Assembly: GCF_004153225.1 (NCBI RefSeq)
Contig: NZ_SEMB01000007.1
Coordinates: forward strand, 44,190 to 108,189
Length of the DNA: 64,000 nt
Direction: 5' to 3'
Origin: Sporolactobacillus sp. THM7-7
Lineage (GTDB): Bacteria > Bacillota > Bacilli > Bacillales > Sporolactobacillaceae
In this document: positions 38,642-48,457 of the stretch, one piece after another
Numbering within the stretch: position 1 is the first letter of the stretch
How the letters are laid out: every line of letters begins with the position of its first letter
Notes under the pieces: model-generated
What the model saw: only the letters and a program-made list of their open reading frames with translations
Database searches by the model: none
What the model was told of the DNA's origin: nothing
Translations under genes and position numbers: made by a program

Positions 38642-41101
38642 TCAGTTGCGCAGCGGTCTCCTCTTGAGCAGCATGTGCTGGATCCGCTCCATCGTCTTCG
38701 CCTCGCCGCATAAGCTAAGGAAAGCTTCCTTTTCCAAATCGAGCAGGTGCTGTTCTGTTACCCGGGAACCTGCGGGTACATTTCCTCCCGAAAGGATATG
38801 GGCCAATTTGCTGGCAATGACGCGGTCGTAATCGCTGGCGTAACCGCTCCGATGCATGTGATCCGCAGCAAGCAGCAGCAATGCCTTCCCGTCTTCGCCG
38901 ACAACCCTGATTTTCTCAGTGCGTGGTGGTCTGTATCCGGGAGCATCGAAAAATAAAACGGTTCGCTTCGCCTCATGGATCAAGTCATCTCTGTTGATAA
39001 CGATCCGGTCGGTTTTTCTCATCCATCCGATGGCCCGTGCTTCATGGGCACTCGTCGACACTTTTGCCGTCCCGATCATTTCAAAGGCTTTTGTTACAAA
39101 GGGCTGCAAATCGGCCTGTGGGCAGTCCTCAACGTATTCCGCCGCTCGCAGAGCCATTTCCTTGCAGCCTCCTCCCGCGGGAATGAGACCGACCCCTGTC
39201 TCAACAAGCCCGGCATACGTCTCCGCCGCCGCGTTCACCTGATCGGTGGCCAGGCAGACTTCGACTCCGCCGCCGAGTGTCATCTGGTACGGGGCAGCAA
39301 CGACCGGCTTCTCGAAATATTTCAATCGCATCAGCGTCCCTTGAAAAGTTTCGATCATCCTCTCGATGGCGGACCAGTCTTTGTCCAGCGCATAGCTTAA
39401 TAGTTGTAAAAGGTTTGCCCCGACACAAAAGTGCTTCCCTTCACCCGCGATAACAAGGCCTTTGAAGTTTTTCCGCACTTCTTCCCGGCTCTTTTCGATC
39501 ATCCCGATGATGTCGTCACCGATCGCGTTGTTCGGAGAATGGAATAAGAGGCAGGCCACGCCATCCCCGATATCGATCAGGCTCGCCTCGCTATTGGACA
39601 GAACAACCTTGTTTTGCCTTTTCAAAGACGGCAGAGAAATAGGCTCGCGCCCCCTCTTAATCAACTCGTATCGCTGGTTTCTGAAGGTTTTCTGTGTGAT
39701 TTCCCTTGTCCGGGCGGGTGAATCGCGGACGGCCGTTTGTGAAAAGGAATAGCTTTGCCCTTCTTCTTGCTTATAAAACGAATCATGCCCGGCAGCGATC
39801 CAGGCTTTGACCCATGAGGGGACCGCACATCCTTCCTTTTCCATTCTTGCAACGGATGCTTGAAGACCGATCGCGTCCCATATTTCAAACGGCCCCATTT
39901 CCCAGTTGAATCCCCACTTCATCGCCCGATCGATCTTAACGATCGAGTCGCTGATCTCACCCATTTTTTCCGCGGCATAGAGGAGCACTTGCTTTGTGAC
40001 ATCCCATGCCAGATGTGCGTAGCGGTCGTCTCCGTTCACCAGCACTTTGATTTTTGCGGCGGAGCCCCCTGCTTTTTTTGCCGCCGTCAGGGCCGGCGAT
40101 TGGATGCTTTGTCGCGGCTGGTACGTCATGCTGCCCAGATCCAGCGCCAGAATCTTCTTGCCTTTTTCCGTAACGACCTTTTTGTAGAAACCCTGCCCGC
40201 TTTTCTGACCGGTCCAGCCCTGGGAGATCATGTCCCGAATGTATTCGGGCACGCGAAACACCGCTTTTTCCGACTCATCGAGCACCTTCTCATATACGTT
40301 TTGCGCGACATGCGCAAAAGTATCGATCCCTACCACATCGAGCGTGCGCAGCGTGGCGCTTTTCGGGCGGCCCATGACCGGACCCGTCACCGCATCGACT
40401 TCGTCCACGCTGTATCCCTTTTTCTCCATCTCCAGTAAAGCAACGAGCAATCCGTACGTGCCAATGCGATTGGCAATAAAATTTGGCGTATCTTTGGCTA
40501 TAACCACCCCTTTGCCCAATGTCCGCTCACAGAAAGAGGCCATCGCCCGTACGATGCCGGAATCCGTCTTATTACCTGGGATGATTTCTACCAGTTTCAT
40601 GTAGCGCGGCGGATTAAAGAAATGAATGCCTAAAAAATACCGTTGAAAACCATCCGATCGTCCCCGTACCATTTGATTGATTGAAATTCCCGACGTATTC
40701 GAACTAACGATGGTTCCCGGACGCCACGCGTTTTCTATTTTTGCGAGCAGCTCACTCTTAACCGGGAGACTCTCCACCACCGCTTCGATAATCCAATCGA
40801 CTTCTTTTAACTGTTCCAGGTGGTCCTCCAGATTTCCCGGCGTGATAAGACTTGCAAAACGGCTGTCGTACAATGGAGACGGTCTCGTCTTCGTTAATGC
40901 CGTAATGGCTAATGCAGCCAGACGGTTTCTCACCGCGGAGTCGCTTAACGTAAGCCCCTTATCTCTTTCTTCCGTCGTCAGCTGATTCGGGACGATGTCC
41001 AGCAGCAGGCATGGCATCCCCGCATTCGCCAGATGAGCAGCAATCCCGGACCCCATCACACCAGATCCGATGACCGCGACCTTCCGTATCGTTTGACTCA
41101 T
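38642..41101 (-). CDS. fadN: 3-hydroxyacyl-CoA dehydrogenase / enoyl-CoA hydratase
   Basis: Fused enzyme for the middle steps of β-oxidation. 819 residues. The N-terminal Rossmann domain has GSGVMGSGIAAHLANAG (~12-28), then HFFNPPRYMKLVEIIPG (~155) and the dehydrogenase C-terminal helices. A crotonase-type hydratase domain (~490-700) follows, with GLVIAGEGKHFCVGANL (~545) and LGGGVEVCLATD (~610). The domain order (dehydrogenase first) is that of FadN, opposite to E. coli FadB. GGAGGGAGAG lies before the ATG. Confidence 0.95.
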   Translation of the reverse strand: MSQTIRKVAVIGSGVMGSGIAAHLANAGMPCLLLDIVPNQLTTEERDKGLTLSDSAVRNRLAALAITALTKTRPSPLYDSRFASLITPGNLEDHLEQLKEVDWIIEAVVESLPVKSELLAKIENAWRPGTIVSSNTSGISINQMVRGRSDGFQRYFLGIHFFNPPRYMKLVEIIPGNKTDSGIVRAMASFCERTLGKGVVIAKDTPNFIANRIGTYGLLVALLEMEKKGYSVDEVDAVTGPVMGRPKSATLRTLDVVGIDTFAHVAQNVYEKVLDESEKAVFRVPEYIRDMISQGWTGQKSGQGFYKKVVTEKGKKILALDLGSMTYQPRQSIQSPALTAAKKAGGSAAKIKVLVNGDDRYAHLAWDVTKQVLLYAAEKMGEISDSIVKIDRAMKWGFNWEMGPFEIWDAIGLQASVARMEKEGCAVPSWVKAWIAAGHDSFYKQEEGQSYSFSQTAVRDSPARTREITQKTFRNQRYELIKRGREPISLPSLKRQNKVVLSNSEASLIDIGDGVACLLFHSPNNAIGDDIIGMIEKSREEVRKNFKGLVIAGEGKHFCVGANLLQLLSYALDKDWSAIERMIETFQGTLMRLKYFEKPVVAAPYQMTLGGGVEVCLATDQVNAAAETYAGLVETGVGLIPAGGGCKEMALRAAEYVEDCPQADLQPFVTKAFEMIGTAKVSTSAHEARAIGWMRKTDRIVINRDDLIHEAKRTVLFFDAPGYRPPRTEKIRVVGEDGKALLLLAADHMHRSGYASDYDRVIASKLAHILSGGNVPAGSRVTEQHLLDLEKEAFLSLCGEAKTMERIQHMLLKRRPLRN

Positions 41102-41238
41102 CCGCTCTCCCTCCCGGATTTCGCTCGATTCTTGTTTTCCTTCAAAGAAACTGGCTGACCCAAGCCTTTGGTGCCGGCTGATCCTGAGTTGCCTGATCGT
41201 TCACTTGTTTTATTTTTTTGTAACCGCTTACAACTTGG

Positions 41239-42876
41239 TCATCTTATTTTGCCCGACTCCTCAATTATCCCATTTTCATCTTTCCAAAAGAATCCGTTCT
41301 CCTTTTGACCCGACCAGAACGGCTTACGCAGGTCCACTTTCCGGACCTTTCCAGAAGCGGTCCTCGGCAGGCTCTTTACAAAAGAGCAGGACTTCGGCGT
41401 TTTAAACGCGGGAAGGCTTTTTCGGCAAAACGCGATCAGCTCTTTTTCCGTCGCGGCCTCCCCATCTTTCAGCATACAGACCGCGTGCGGCACTTCGCCC
41501 CATTTCTCATGCGGCACGGCGATAACCGCCGCATCCAGAACCGCCGGATGCCTGGCAATAACCCCTTCCACTTCAATCGAAGAAATATTTTCGCCGCCGC
41601 TGATAATAATGTCCTTTTTCCGGTCTACAATATCGATAAATCCTTCCTCGTCGATCGTCACCATGTCCCCAGTATAGTACCAGCCGTCCTTGATCGCCCT
41701 GGCCGTCTCCTTCGGCTCGCGCCAATAGCCTTCCATGACGTTATTTCCTTTGACAATAAGCTCGCCAATCTGTTTCCCGTCCGAACGGACATCGCACCCC
41801 GAATCATCCACCACCCGGACCTCCATGTTCATCATACACATACCGGCTTTGGCCTTCAGCCGGCGCACATTATCGGCGCTGTCGTCTATAGACGACTTAA
41901 GCTGAGTGATGAGTACTAAAGGCGCAGTCTCCGTCGCCCCGTATCCTTGAATAAACTCCCAGCCAAGAACATCTTCGACCCGCCTCACGTAAGAAGGCGG
42001 CGGTGCGGATCCGGCGACGACGACCTTCATTTTATGGACGATCCGTGTTGTTTTCGCTTTCGGATGATGCAGCAGTATATTGATCATCGTCGGAACCATG
42101 CAAGCCAGCGTGATTCTTTCCCGGTTCACTAAATCAAAAATTAACGCGGGATCAATCTTCCGGAGCAGCACATGCGTCCCGCCCGTCGCCGTGAGAACAA
42201 ACGGCGTGCCCCAGCCGTTCACGTGAAATAATGGCAGTGTGTGCAGCAAAACATCGCCGTCCGTTACGCGAACATGGATACAGCCGTTAATCGCGTTAAA
42301 ATACATGCTCCGGTGCGAGTGCATGGCCCCTTTCGGTAGCCCGGTCGTTCCGCTTGTATAAAGGATCGTGGCCAGATCCATTTCGTCCATTTCGGGAACG
42401 GACGGCGGCGCTTCCGAACAGCGGGCGAGCCTTTCTTCATAATGAATCCAGCCTTTCCGTTCTTTTTCGTCAGGGGACGGCAGCAGCACAAAGTGTTCGA
42501 CATGAATTAGTTCCTGTTTGATCGGTTCAATCAGGGGCACAAGTTCCGCATCGACCATCAGAACCTTTGATCCGCTATGATTAATGATATACGCGTAGGC
42601 GGAAGGGATCAGCCGCGTGTTGAGCGGAACCGTCACTGCGCCGATCTGTGTCACCCCGAACATGCCTTCCAGCATCGGCAGGGTGTTCGGCGCCAGATAG
42701 GCCACACGCTCTCCCTTTTTTACCCCCATCTCCATAAGCATATGCGACAGCCGGTTCACTCTTTCGCTAAATTGACGATAGGTTAAACGAACATCGCCGT
42801 CCACCACCGCTGTCTGATGCGGATAATACTTCACCGCCCGCTTCAGAAAATCCGGAACAAAGAGATGATGCTTCAT
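41239..42876 (-). CDS. acyl-CoA synthetase (AMP-forming), medium/long-chain type
   Basis: Activates fatty acids to acyl-CoA for the enzymes encoded downstream. 545 residues, ANL superfamily: YTSGTTGLPKGAMHSHRS (~178), HVNGWG (~220), GYGATETAP (~318), WYYTGDMVTIDEEGF (~410), DRKKDIIISGGENISS (~428) and the acetylatable-type lysine motif PRTASGKVRK (~518). GGAGGGG stands 8 nt before ATG 42876; a TTG five codons earlier is inside that site. First gene of the β-oxidation run, 137 nt before fadN. The chain-length preference cannot be read from sequence. Confidence 0.88.
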   Translation of the reverse strand: MKHHLFVPDFLKRAVKYYPHQTAVVDGDVRLTYRQFSERVNRLSHMLMEMGVKKGERVAYLAPNTLPMLEGMFGVTQIGAVTVPLNTRLIPSAYAYIINHSGSKVLMVDAELVPLIEPIKQELIHVEHFVLLPSPDEKERKGWIHYEERLARCSEAPPSVPEMDEMDLATILYTSGTTGLPKGAMHSHRSMYFNAINGCIHVRVTDGDVLLHTLPLFHVNGWGTPFVLTATGGTHVLLRKIDPALIFDLVNRERITLACMVPTMINILLHHPKAKTTRIVHKMKVVVAGSAPPPSYVRRVEDVLGWEFIQGYGATETAPLVLITQLKSSIDDSADNVRRLKAKAGMCMMNMEVRVVDDSGCDVRSDGKQIGELIVKGNNVMEGYWREPKETARAIKDGWYYTGDMVTIDEEGFIDIVDRKKDIIISGGENISSIEVEGVIARHPAVLDAAVIAVPHEKWGEVPHAVCMLKDGEAATEKELIAFCRKSLPAFKTPKSCSFVKSLPRTASGKVRKVDLRKPFWSGQKENGFFWKDENGIIEESGKIR

Positions 42877-43027
42877 TTCAGACCCCTCCAAAAAAAATTA
42901 AATCTTCCGCAAACCTTGTACTGGGCACATACGATCCTTCCATTCGAAACGAATCGTAGGTTGGATACCGCGCTATCAATAACGAAATTGAGACTGAATA
43001 GCCGCCTCATTTGACTGTTTATAAAAG

Positions 43028-43062
43028 TGGAATGAATATTGTTTAATTGATAAGCGCTTACA
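43028..43062. promoter_or_regulatory. candidate FadR-like box and cre site upstream of the β-oxidation run
   Basis: TAAGCGCTTA at 43051-43060 is a perfect palindromic cre core; minus strand TGTAAGCGCTTATC matches the consensus at 12 of 14. Immediately left, 43028-43047 fits the B. subtilis FadR box at about 15 of 19 positions, good in the left half (GAATGAATA) and weak in the right. No fadR gene is in the window, so the FadR part is tentative. Confidence 0.45.
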
Positions 43063-43221
43063 TCAACCAAGATCGTCTACCCTCGGAAAATCTTTAACAC
43101 CTAGCCGACCACAATCCATGATATTCAACAGCTCAGCGATCATGACAAAAACGAACAGCGGAAAAAGAAAGAAGGCTATTCATCTGAATATTTTGGTTTT
43201 CGACGCAACCAATCGGTCCCC

Positions 43222-43473
43222 AATATCAGTCGTCGGCTATAATCGGTTGTCAGGCCGACTTATCAGTCGTCAGAACAAAATATCAGTCCTCAGAGCACAA
43301 TATCAGTCGTTAGAACAAAATATCAGTCGTCCCATCCAAATATCAGTCGTCAGCACGAGATATCAGTCCTCAGCTCTATTTATCAGTCGTCAGCTTAACT
43401 TATCAGTCCTCAGCTCTATTTATTAGTCGTCAGCTTAACTTATCAGTCCTCAGAGCACAATATCAGTCTTTTC
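43222..43473 (+). repeat. 20-bp tandem array, family A, locus 4
   Basis: Twelve to thirteen units of WTATCAGTCSTCAGNNNNAA between the divergent acyl-CoA ligase and GH18 genes. Some variant units recur within the array (AGCTCTATT, AGCTTAACT, AGAGCACAA), showing multi-unit duplications. The remaining spacer (42877-43598) holds the cre/FadR candidates and the GH18 ribosome site only. Confidence 0.92.
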
Positions 43474-43598
43474 ATTAATCATTCAATCATTTCCCCAACT
43501 CGAACATACCGTCTTCTGCCCTCTTAATGGATAAACGCACAATCGTCGCCCGGTTTTCATACAGTAACATCAGTGCGATAATTCAGGGGGGATTGGCG

Positions 43599-44744
43599 TT
43601 GTTGATTCATGTGGTTCAGAGCGGCGAGACGCTTTGGAAAATTGCGGTACACTACAATGTAACAGTACATGCGCTGGAGGCAGTGAATCAGCCTCCGGAT
43701 CCGAACCGATTAGCGGTTGGCCAGGCATTGGTGGTTCCCGTACCGGAGATGATCCACCCGGGACCGAAACCGACAATTGAAGTCAATGCTTATACGTATC
43801 AGCTCGGTGAAGCCGCCGTCCCTTCGATTGAGGAGACGGGCCGGCTGCTGACTTATTTATCCCCGTTCGCCTATCAGATGACCGAGAACGGGACGCTCGC
43901 TTCGATCGACGATGAGCCAGCGATTGCCGCGGCGCTGGCGCAGCGGGCCGTGCCGATGATGTCGGTGACCAATTTTACCGCGACCGATCCCGGAACAGAA
44001 CTGGCGCACACCGTCTTATCGACACCGGAGTATCGGGAGAATATGTTGTCGGACATCGTTCGGATCATGCGGGAAAAGGGATACCGCGGCGTCAACATCG
44101 ATTTTGAAAATGTCCGCCCCGATGACCGGGAACGGTATAATCAGTTTTTGGAGCTGACGGTGAACCGGCTCCATCCTCTCGGGTATTTCGTATCGACGGC
44201 TTTGGCACCGAAGGCATATGCCGGACAGCCCGGGCTGCTCTACGAAGCGCATGATTATGGAGCGCATGGCCGGATCGTCGACTTTGTCGTACTGATGACG
44301 TATGAGTGGGGGTACCGATTGGCTCCTCCGCAGGCGATTTCGCCGATTAACGAAATGAGACGGGTTGTTGAATACGCCGTCACAGCCATTCCGCGGGAAA
44401 AAATCTTTTTAGGTTTTCAAATTTACGCACGCGACTGGCAGCTTCCCCATGTTGAAGGACAGGCGGCCGCCACATTCGGTATTCAGGGCGCTGTGGAACG
44501 AGCCGTCAGATACGGCGCCGCGATTCAATTCGACACGGCTACTCAATCGCCGTTTTTCCGCTATACCGACGAAGAAGGGCGCGGTCATGAAGTCTGGTTC
44601 GAAGATGCGCGCAGCGCACAGGCCAAATTTGACCTGGTCAGACAATATCGCCTGCGCGGAATCAGTTACTGGGCACTGGGCTATCCTTTCCCGCAAAATT
44701 GGGCCTTGCTCGAAAACAACTTTATGATTAGAAAATGGATTTAG
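43599..44744 (+). CDS. LysM-GH18 N-acetylglucosaminidase-like protein (YaaH/SleL type)
   Basis: Resembles spore cortex-lytic and spore-coat glycosidases that act on muramic-δ-lactam cortex during germination. 381 residues: one LysM (2-48, VVQSGETLWKIAVHYNVT), then a GH18 barrel (~58-380) with the catalytic strand GVNIDFENV (Asp168, Glu170) and VVLMTYEWGY (~232). YaaH/SleL usually have two LysMs; here there is one. The TTG at 43599 follows GGGGGG at 7 nt; no ATG serves. No signal peptide is seen, as in SleL, which is made in the mother cell. It implies a spore former. Confidence 0.88.
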   Translation: MLIHVVQSGETLWKIAVHYNVTVHALEAVNQPPDPNRLAVGQALVVPVPEMIHPGPKPTIEVNAYTYQLGEAAVPSIEETGRLLTYLSPFAYQMTENGTLASIDDEPAIAAALAQRAVPMMSVTNFTATDPGTELAHTVLSTPEYRENMLSDIVRIMREKGYRGVNIDFENVRPDDRERYNQFLELTVNRLHPLGYFVSTALAPKAYAGQPGLLYEAHDYGAHGRIVDFVVLMTYEWGYRLAPPQAISPINEMRRVVEYAVTAIPREKIFLGFQIYARDWQLPHVEGQAAATFGIQGAVERAVRYGAAIQFDTATQSPFFRYTDEEGRGHEVWFEDARSAQAKFDLVRQYRLRGISYWALGYPFPQNWALLENNFMIRKWI

Positions 44745-44751
44745 AACGCGC

Positions 44752-45681
44752 TTATGAAACAACCTCCACCGTTGGTTCCAGAATAGTCAGTGTATTATCG
44801 ATCGTATTTAATTGAGCCGTTGCGCCGATTGGCACAGCGGTTTTGTTGTATCCGTGCGCCGACGAAAGATGGGTCATGAGCGGTTTTCCGAGCGGGACAA
44901 CAAAGCTCGTGATTAAGTCTTCATAAGAGGTTTGGTAGGCGACCGGGCATCTCGTGCATTCCCCTAAAAGAATCCCGGCGCAGTTATCAAATTTTCCGGC
45001 CATTTTCAATTGAAGCAAATACCGATAGACGGTGTTGATCGGTTCGTGAGTCTCTTCTAAAAATAAAATTTTATTCGCCGTATCGATTTCAAACGGCGTA
45101 CCCAATGTACCGATAAGAGATGTCAGATTCCCGCCGACAATCGGCCCGGTTACATTTCCCGGAACCCGGCTGACAAGAGGCATTCCCGGCGGATTTTCGA
45201 TTGGCCGCGGCACCATGATCGTCGATGTCGCCGTGAAAAACTGATCAAAATTATAACTCGGGGTGCCTGCCCGAAAGTCGAAGAGCAATAGGCTGTTGAA
45301 TGTGATAAGATCCGAAAACTGGTATAGGGCGTTCAGCAAGACGGTGATGTCACTGTACCCGCTAATAATTTTCGGGTGATTGTGAATAAAAGGAAAATCT
45401 AAATAAGGGAGAATGCCGGCTACTCCGACACCGCCTCTTGAAGGCATGATCATTCTGACGGCTTCATTTTCGAACATCGCCATCAGATCCGCGGCCCGCT
45501 CTTCATCCGTCCCCGCTAAAAAACCATTCCGGGCATATATGTGCTCACCAAGGACAACGCGAAATCCCATGTTCTCCAGTACCTGAATCCCCTGATTAAT
45601 GACATCCGGATCCAGCGGACTGCCCAGCGTTACAATGCCGACCGTATCCCCCGGCCGAAGTATAGGCGGCTTGACAGCCAT
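44752..45681 (-). CDS. S66-family LD-carboxypeptidase
   Basis: Cytosolic serine peptidase family that removes the terminal D-residue from muropeptides during wall recycling, also including microcin-C immunity proteins. 309 residues. Catalytic triad positions are readable: Ser in SGYSDIT (~110), Glu in FLEETHEP (~210) and His in SSAHGYNK (~278). SRGGVGVAGILPYLD replaces the more usual ARGGYG. GAGGAG lies 8 nt before ATG 45681; a GTG three codons earlier is too close. Convergent with the GH18 gene (7 nt apart). The precise substrate is inferred only at family level. Confidence 0.88.
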   Translation of the reverse strand: MAVKPPILRPGDTVGIVTLGSPLDPDVINQGIQVLENMGFRVVLGEHIYARNGFLAGTDEERAADLMAMFENEAVRMIMPSRGGVGVAGILPYLDFPFIHNHPKIISGYSDITVLLNALYQFSDLITFNSLLLFDFRAGTPSYNFDQFFTATSTIMVPRPIENPPGMPLVSRVPGNVTGPIVGGNLTSLIGTLGTPFEIDTANKILFLEETHEPINTVYRYLLQLKMAGKFDNCAGILLGECTRCPVAYQTSYEDLITSFVVPLGKPLMTHLSSAHGYNKTAVPIGATAQLNTIDNTLTILEPTVEVVS

Positions 45682-45907
45682 AGTATTCACTCCTCAGACC
45701 GTTGCTACTCATAATATATGAAGCAAAAAGCCAGCGGATGAGCGCCATCCTGAAGCAGAGCGCTGGAGCTCCTTTATCGCAGGGTGCCGAACAGTCCAGG
45801 AAAAGCAGTCGCAGAAGCAGCGGACCTTTCTGCCTCATTTCTGCACGGCATCTTTACATCCTTCATTTCCAATAGTATTATAGCGAATGAATGAAATAGG
45901 CCATATG

Positions 45908-46117
45908 TATTCGCTGAATCCGCTAAGGAGCGGGGGAACCAAATGATTTGTGATGATGTTCATCACTTGGGATGAATCCTTGATGGATCAAGGTAAGGCT
46001 ACTCTCACGGTCTGAATCCGACAGCTAACCTCGTAAGCGTTGAGAGAGGGGATGTGGATTTAATTGAGTGATTAAATCATTTCGGCTACAGGGTAGGCAG
46101 ATGCTCTGTAGTTTTTT
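45908..46117 (+). promoter_or_regulatory. ydaO-type c-di-AMP riboswitch with terminator
   Basis: Conserved blocks in order: CGCTGAATCCGC, GCGGGGGAACC, GGGATGAATCC, AAGGTAAGGC, TCTGAATCCGACAGCTAACC and GTAAGCG (to ~46039), as in the ydaO/yuaA family. A CTACAG...CTGTAG hairpin with TTTTTT (46086-46117) follows. The gene behind it is kimA, the standard partner. Cyclic-di-AMP would promote termination and lower potassium import. Confidence 0.93.
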
Positions 46118-46265
46118 CGCGCCAAAATGTCCAACATAATCATGACTCATTAAAAGCTGGAAACTTCCGTCATAGGCCAAGTCGTCTGAAAAAAATCCGG
46201 ATGACTGTCATTCTGAAACGAGAATCCGGCAGATGCTTAAATTTATTCAATAAGGTGGATCGATC

Positions 46266-48098
46266 ATGTGGTCAAAAATAAAAAGGCTGTTGATTGGCAG
46301 GCCATTGAAATCCAACGAAGCACACAATCAAAAATTAAATAAACTGAAGGCCCTCGCCGTTCTCTCGTCGGACGCTCTGTCATCCGTGGCTTACGGCCCA
46401 GAACAGATTCTGATTGTTTTGATCGCGGTCGGAAGCAGCGCTCTATGGTACTCCCTGCCGATCTCGCTCGGTGTGCTCGTGCTTTTAGCGGCGCTCGTTT
46501 TATCGTACCGGCAGATTATATTCGCATACCCGCAAGGCGGCGGGGCCTACATGGTAGCAAAAGAAAATTTAGGGGCTAATTTTGGCCTGACAGCGGGAGG
46601 CGCTTTGCTCGTTGACTATATTCTGACTGTCGCGGTCAGTGTTTCTGCCGGAACGGATGCCATTACTTCCGCCTTCCCCGCTCTTCATACCCACAACGTT
46701 CTCGTGGCGGTAATCATCGTTGTGATGATTACGCTTTTAAATTTGCGTGGGCTGACCGATTCGGCGACATTGCTTTCGTACCCAGTCTATTTCTTTGTGC
46801 TGATGATGTTTCTTGTGATCGGTGCGGGAATTTTCGGCGCGGCAACCGGACAAGTCGCGCCGGTTCATCCGCATACGGCAATCGGCACGCCGGTGATGGG
46901 CGTCGGCCTGTTTCTTTTGCTGCGGGCTTTTTCGTCCGGATGTTCCGCGTTAACCGGCGTTGAAGCGATGTCGAATGCCGTGCCGAGTTTTAAAGATCCA
47001 GCACCGGAAAATGCGGCGAAAACGCTGCTGATGATGGGCGCGATTCTGGCCGTCCTTCTTTCCGGAATGGTTTTCCTTTCCTATTGGTACGGGATTCACC
47101 CAATAAGCAGCCAAACGGTACTCTCCCAGCTGGGCGAGACACTGTTCGGACGCAACGCTTTTTATTACCTGCTTCAGATTTCGACAGCATTGATTCTGGT
47201 TCTGGCCGCGAATACGGGTTATTCTGCTTTTCCGCTCCTTGCCTTCAATATGGCCAGGGACAAATATATGCCGCGTCCGTTTACGGTCAAAGGGGATCGC
47301 TTAGGCTATTCCAACGGCATTCTGACGCTCGGCGCCCTTTCTATTCTGCTGATCATCATTTTCCGCGGCAAGACGGAAAATCTGATACCGCTCTACGCTG
47401 TTGGTGTCTTTATTCCTTTTTCGCTGTCGCAGACGGGGATGATCGTTCATTGGCTGAGGCAGCGGCCAAAGGGATGGATGGGTAAATTAGTTACGAATCT
47501 GATCGGCGCCATTATCTGTTACATGATCTTAATGATCTTTTTCCTGACCAAATTCGAGCAGGTCTGGCCAGTCATCATTTTCGTCCCGCTCGTTGTCGTC
47601 ATGTTCCATAAAATTCACCAACATTATCTGCAGGTCGCCGAACAGCTCCGTATCGACCTTTCCGTCCCGCTGCGATCAGTCAATACGACGGACAATGTGA
47701 TTATCGTTCCGGTTGCCGGCATTACGAAAGTCGTGGAACAATCGCTGACATACGCCAGATCCCTGTCCGACAATGTCGTAGCCGTCTATGTCGGCAACAG
47801 CCCGGAAGCCATTGAAAAAATGGAGAAAGAGTGGGCGGAATGGAATACGGGCATTCGTCTTGTCACCCTGCATTCGCTTTACCGCAGCATCGTCGGCCCG
47901 CTCGATAAATTCATCAATACAATTAAATGGAAGGCGGACAAGACTGGGGCAACCGTAACCGTTGTCTTCCCCCAGTTCTACACCAAGAAATGGTGGCACA
48001 GCCTGCTGCACAATCAATCCGGGCTGTTGATCAAAGCCGCCTTGCTCAAGCATCAAAATATTGTCATCGCGACCGTCCCCTATCATTTTAAGAAATAG
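46266..48098 (+). CDS. kimA: high-affinity potassium importer KimA (YdaO)
   Basis: Proton-coupled K+ importer, 610 residues (607 in B. subtilis). About twelve transmembrane helices of the APC fold occupy residues ~25-455, including ALAVLSSDALSSVAYGPEQI (~29-48) and YPQGGGAYMVAKENLG (~90-105). A cytosolic C-terminal domain (~470-610) follows, the region bound by c-di-AMP in KimA. AAGGTGGA lies 8 nt before the ATG. Control should therefore be double: riboswitch in the leader and ligand on the protein. It stands alone on the plus strand. Confidence 0.95.
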   Translation: MWSKIKRLLIGRPLKSNEAHNQKLNKLKALAVLSSDALSSVAYGPEQILIVLIAVGSSALWYSLPISLGVLVLLAALVLSYRQIIFAYPQGGGAYMVAKENLGANFGLTAGGALLVDYILTVAVSVSAGTDAITSAFPALHTHNVLVAVIIVVMITLLNLRGLTDSATLLSYPVYFFVLMMFLVIGAGIFGAATGQVAPVHPHTAIGTPVMGVGLFLLLRAFSSGCSALTGVEAMSNAVPSFKDPAPENAAKTLLMMGAILAVLLSGMVFLSYWYGIHPISSQTVLSQLGETLFGRNAFYYLLQISTALILVLAANTGYSAFPLLAFNMARDKYMPRPFTVKGDRLGYSNGILTLGALSILLIIIFRGKTENLIPLYAVGVFIPFSLSQTGMIVHWLRQRPKGWMGKLVTNLIGAIICYMILMIFFLTKFEQVWPVIIFVPLVVVMFHKIHQHYLQVAEQLRIDLSVPLRSVNTTDNVIIVPVAGITKVVEQSLTYARSLSDNVVAVYVGNSPEAIEKMEKEWAEWNTGIRLVTLHSLYRSIVGPLDKFINTIKWKADKTGATVTVVFPQFYTKKWWHSLLHNQSGLLIKAALLKHQNIVIATVPYHFKK

Positions 48099-48457
48099 GC
48101 GGGGGATCTTTTGGCTTTCTTCAGTGTTGATCAATAGACAGGTCGATTTCCGCTTCAATCGGAAGCCATCTCGTCAAATATAATAAAAAGGATCGAACCA
48201 CCGATATTTTAAGATTAACCGGGGTTATCGAAGAGTGATCCTCCTGGTTTTTTATGCGAGTCTCCGACCGTGATCGCCCATCAGGAATGTTGGGGCAGTT
48301 CGAAGTGAAGACAGAACAACAAGGCACGTCTCTTTTGATTTTTCCGAAATGACTTTAATCATCATGCTTTGATTTTCACGATAAGCAGCACAGGATTCCA
48401 TCAGCACATATTTCTCATGGGTGAATACCCTGGTTAGTGCAAAGGAGGGATGTGAAG
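48099..48457. other. gene-less spacer between kimA and the frameshifted gene
   Basis: No gene supported. Imperfect AACC...GGTTTTTT pairing near 48218-48255 might end kimA, but the stem is poor. A strong AAAGGAGGG site for the next gene lies at 48441-48449. Confidence 0.4.

Noticed and set aside
43118-43426. Open frame through the 43.2-kb repeat array (repeating Ile-Ser-x-x-x-Gln-Ser pattern)
   Set aside because: The frame is created by the 20-bp repeat, which cycles through all frames every 60 bp. There is no ribosome site or coding bias; similar frames arise in every family A array.
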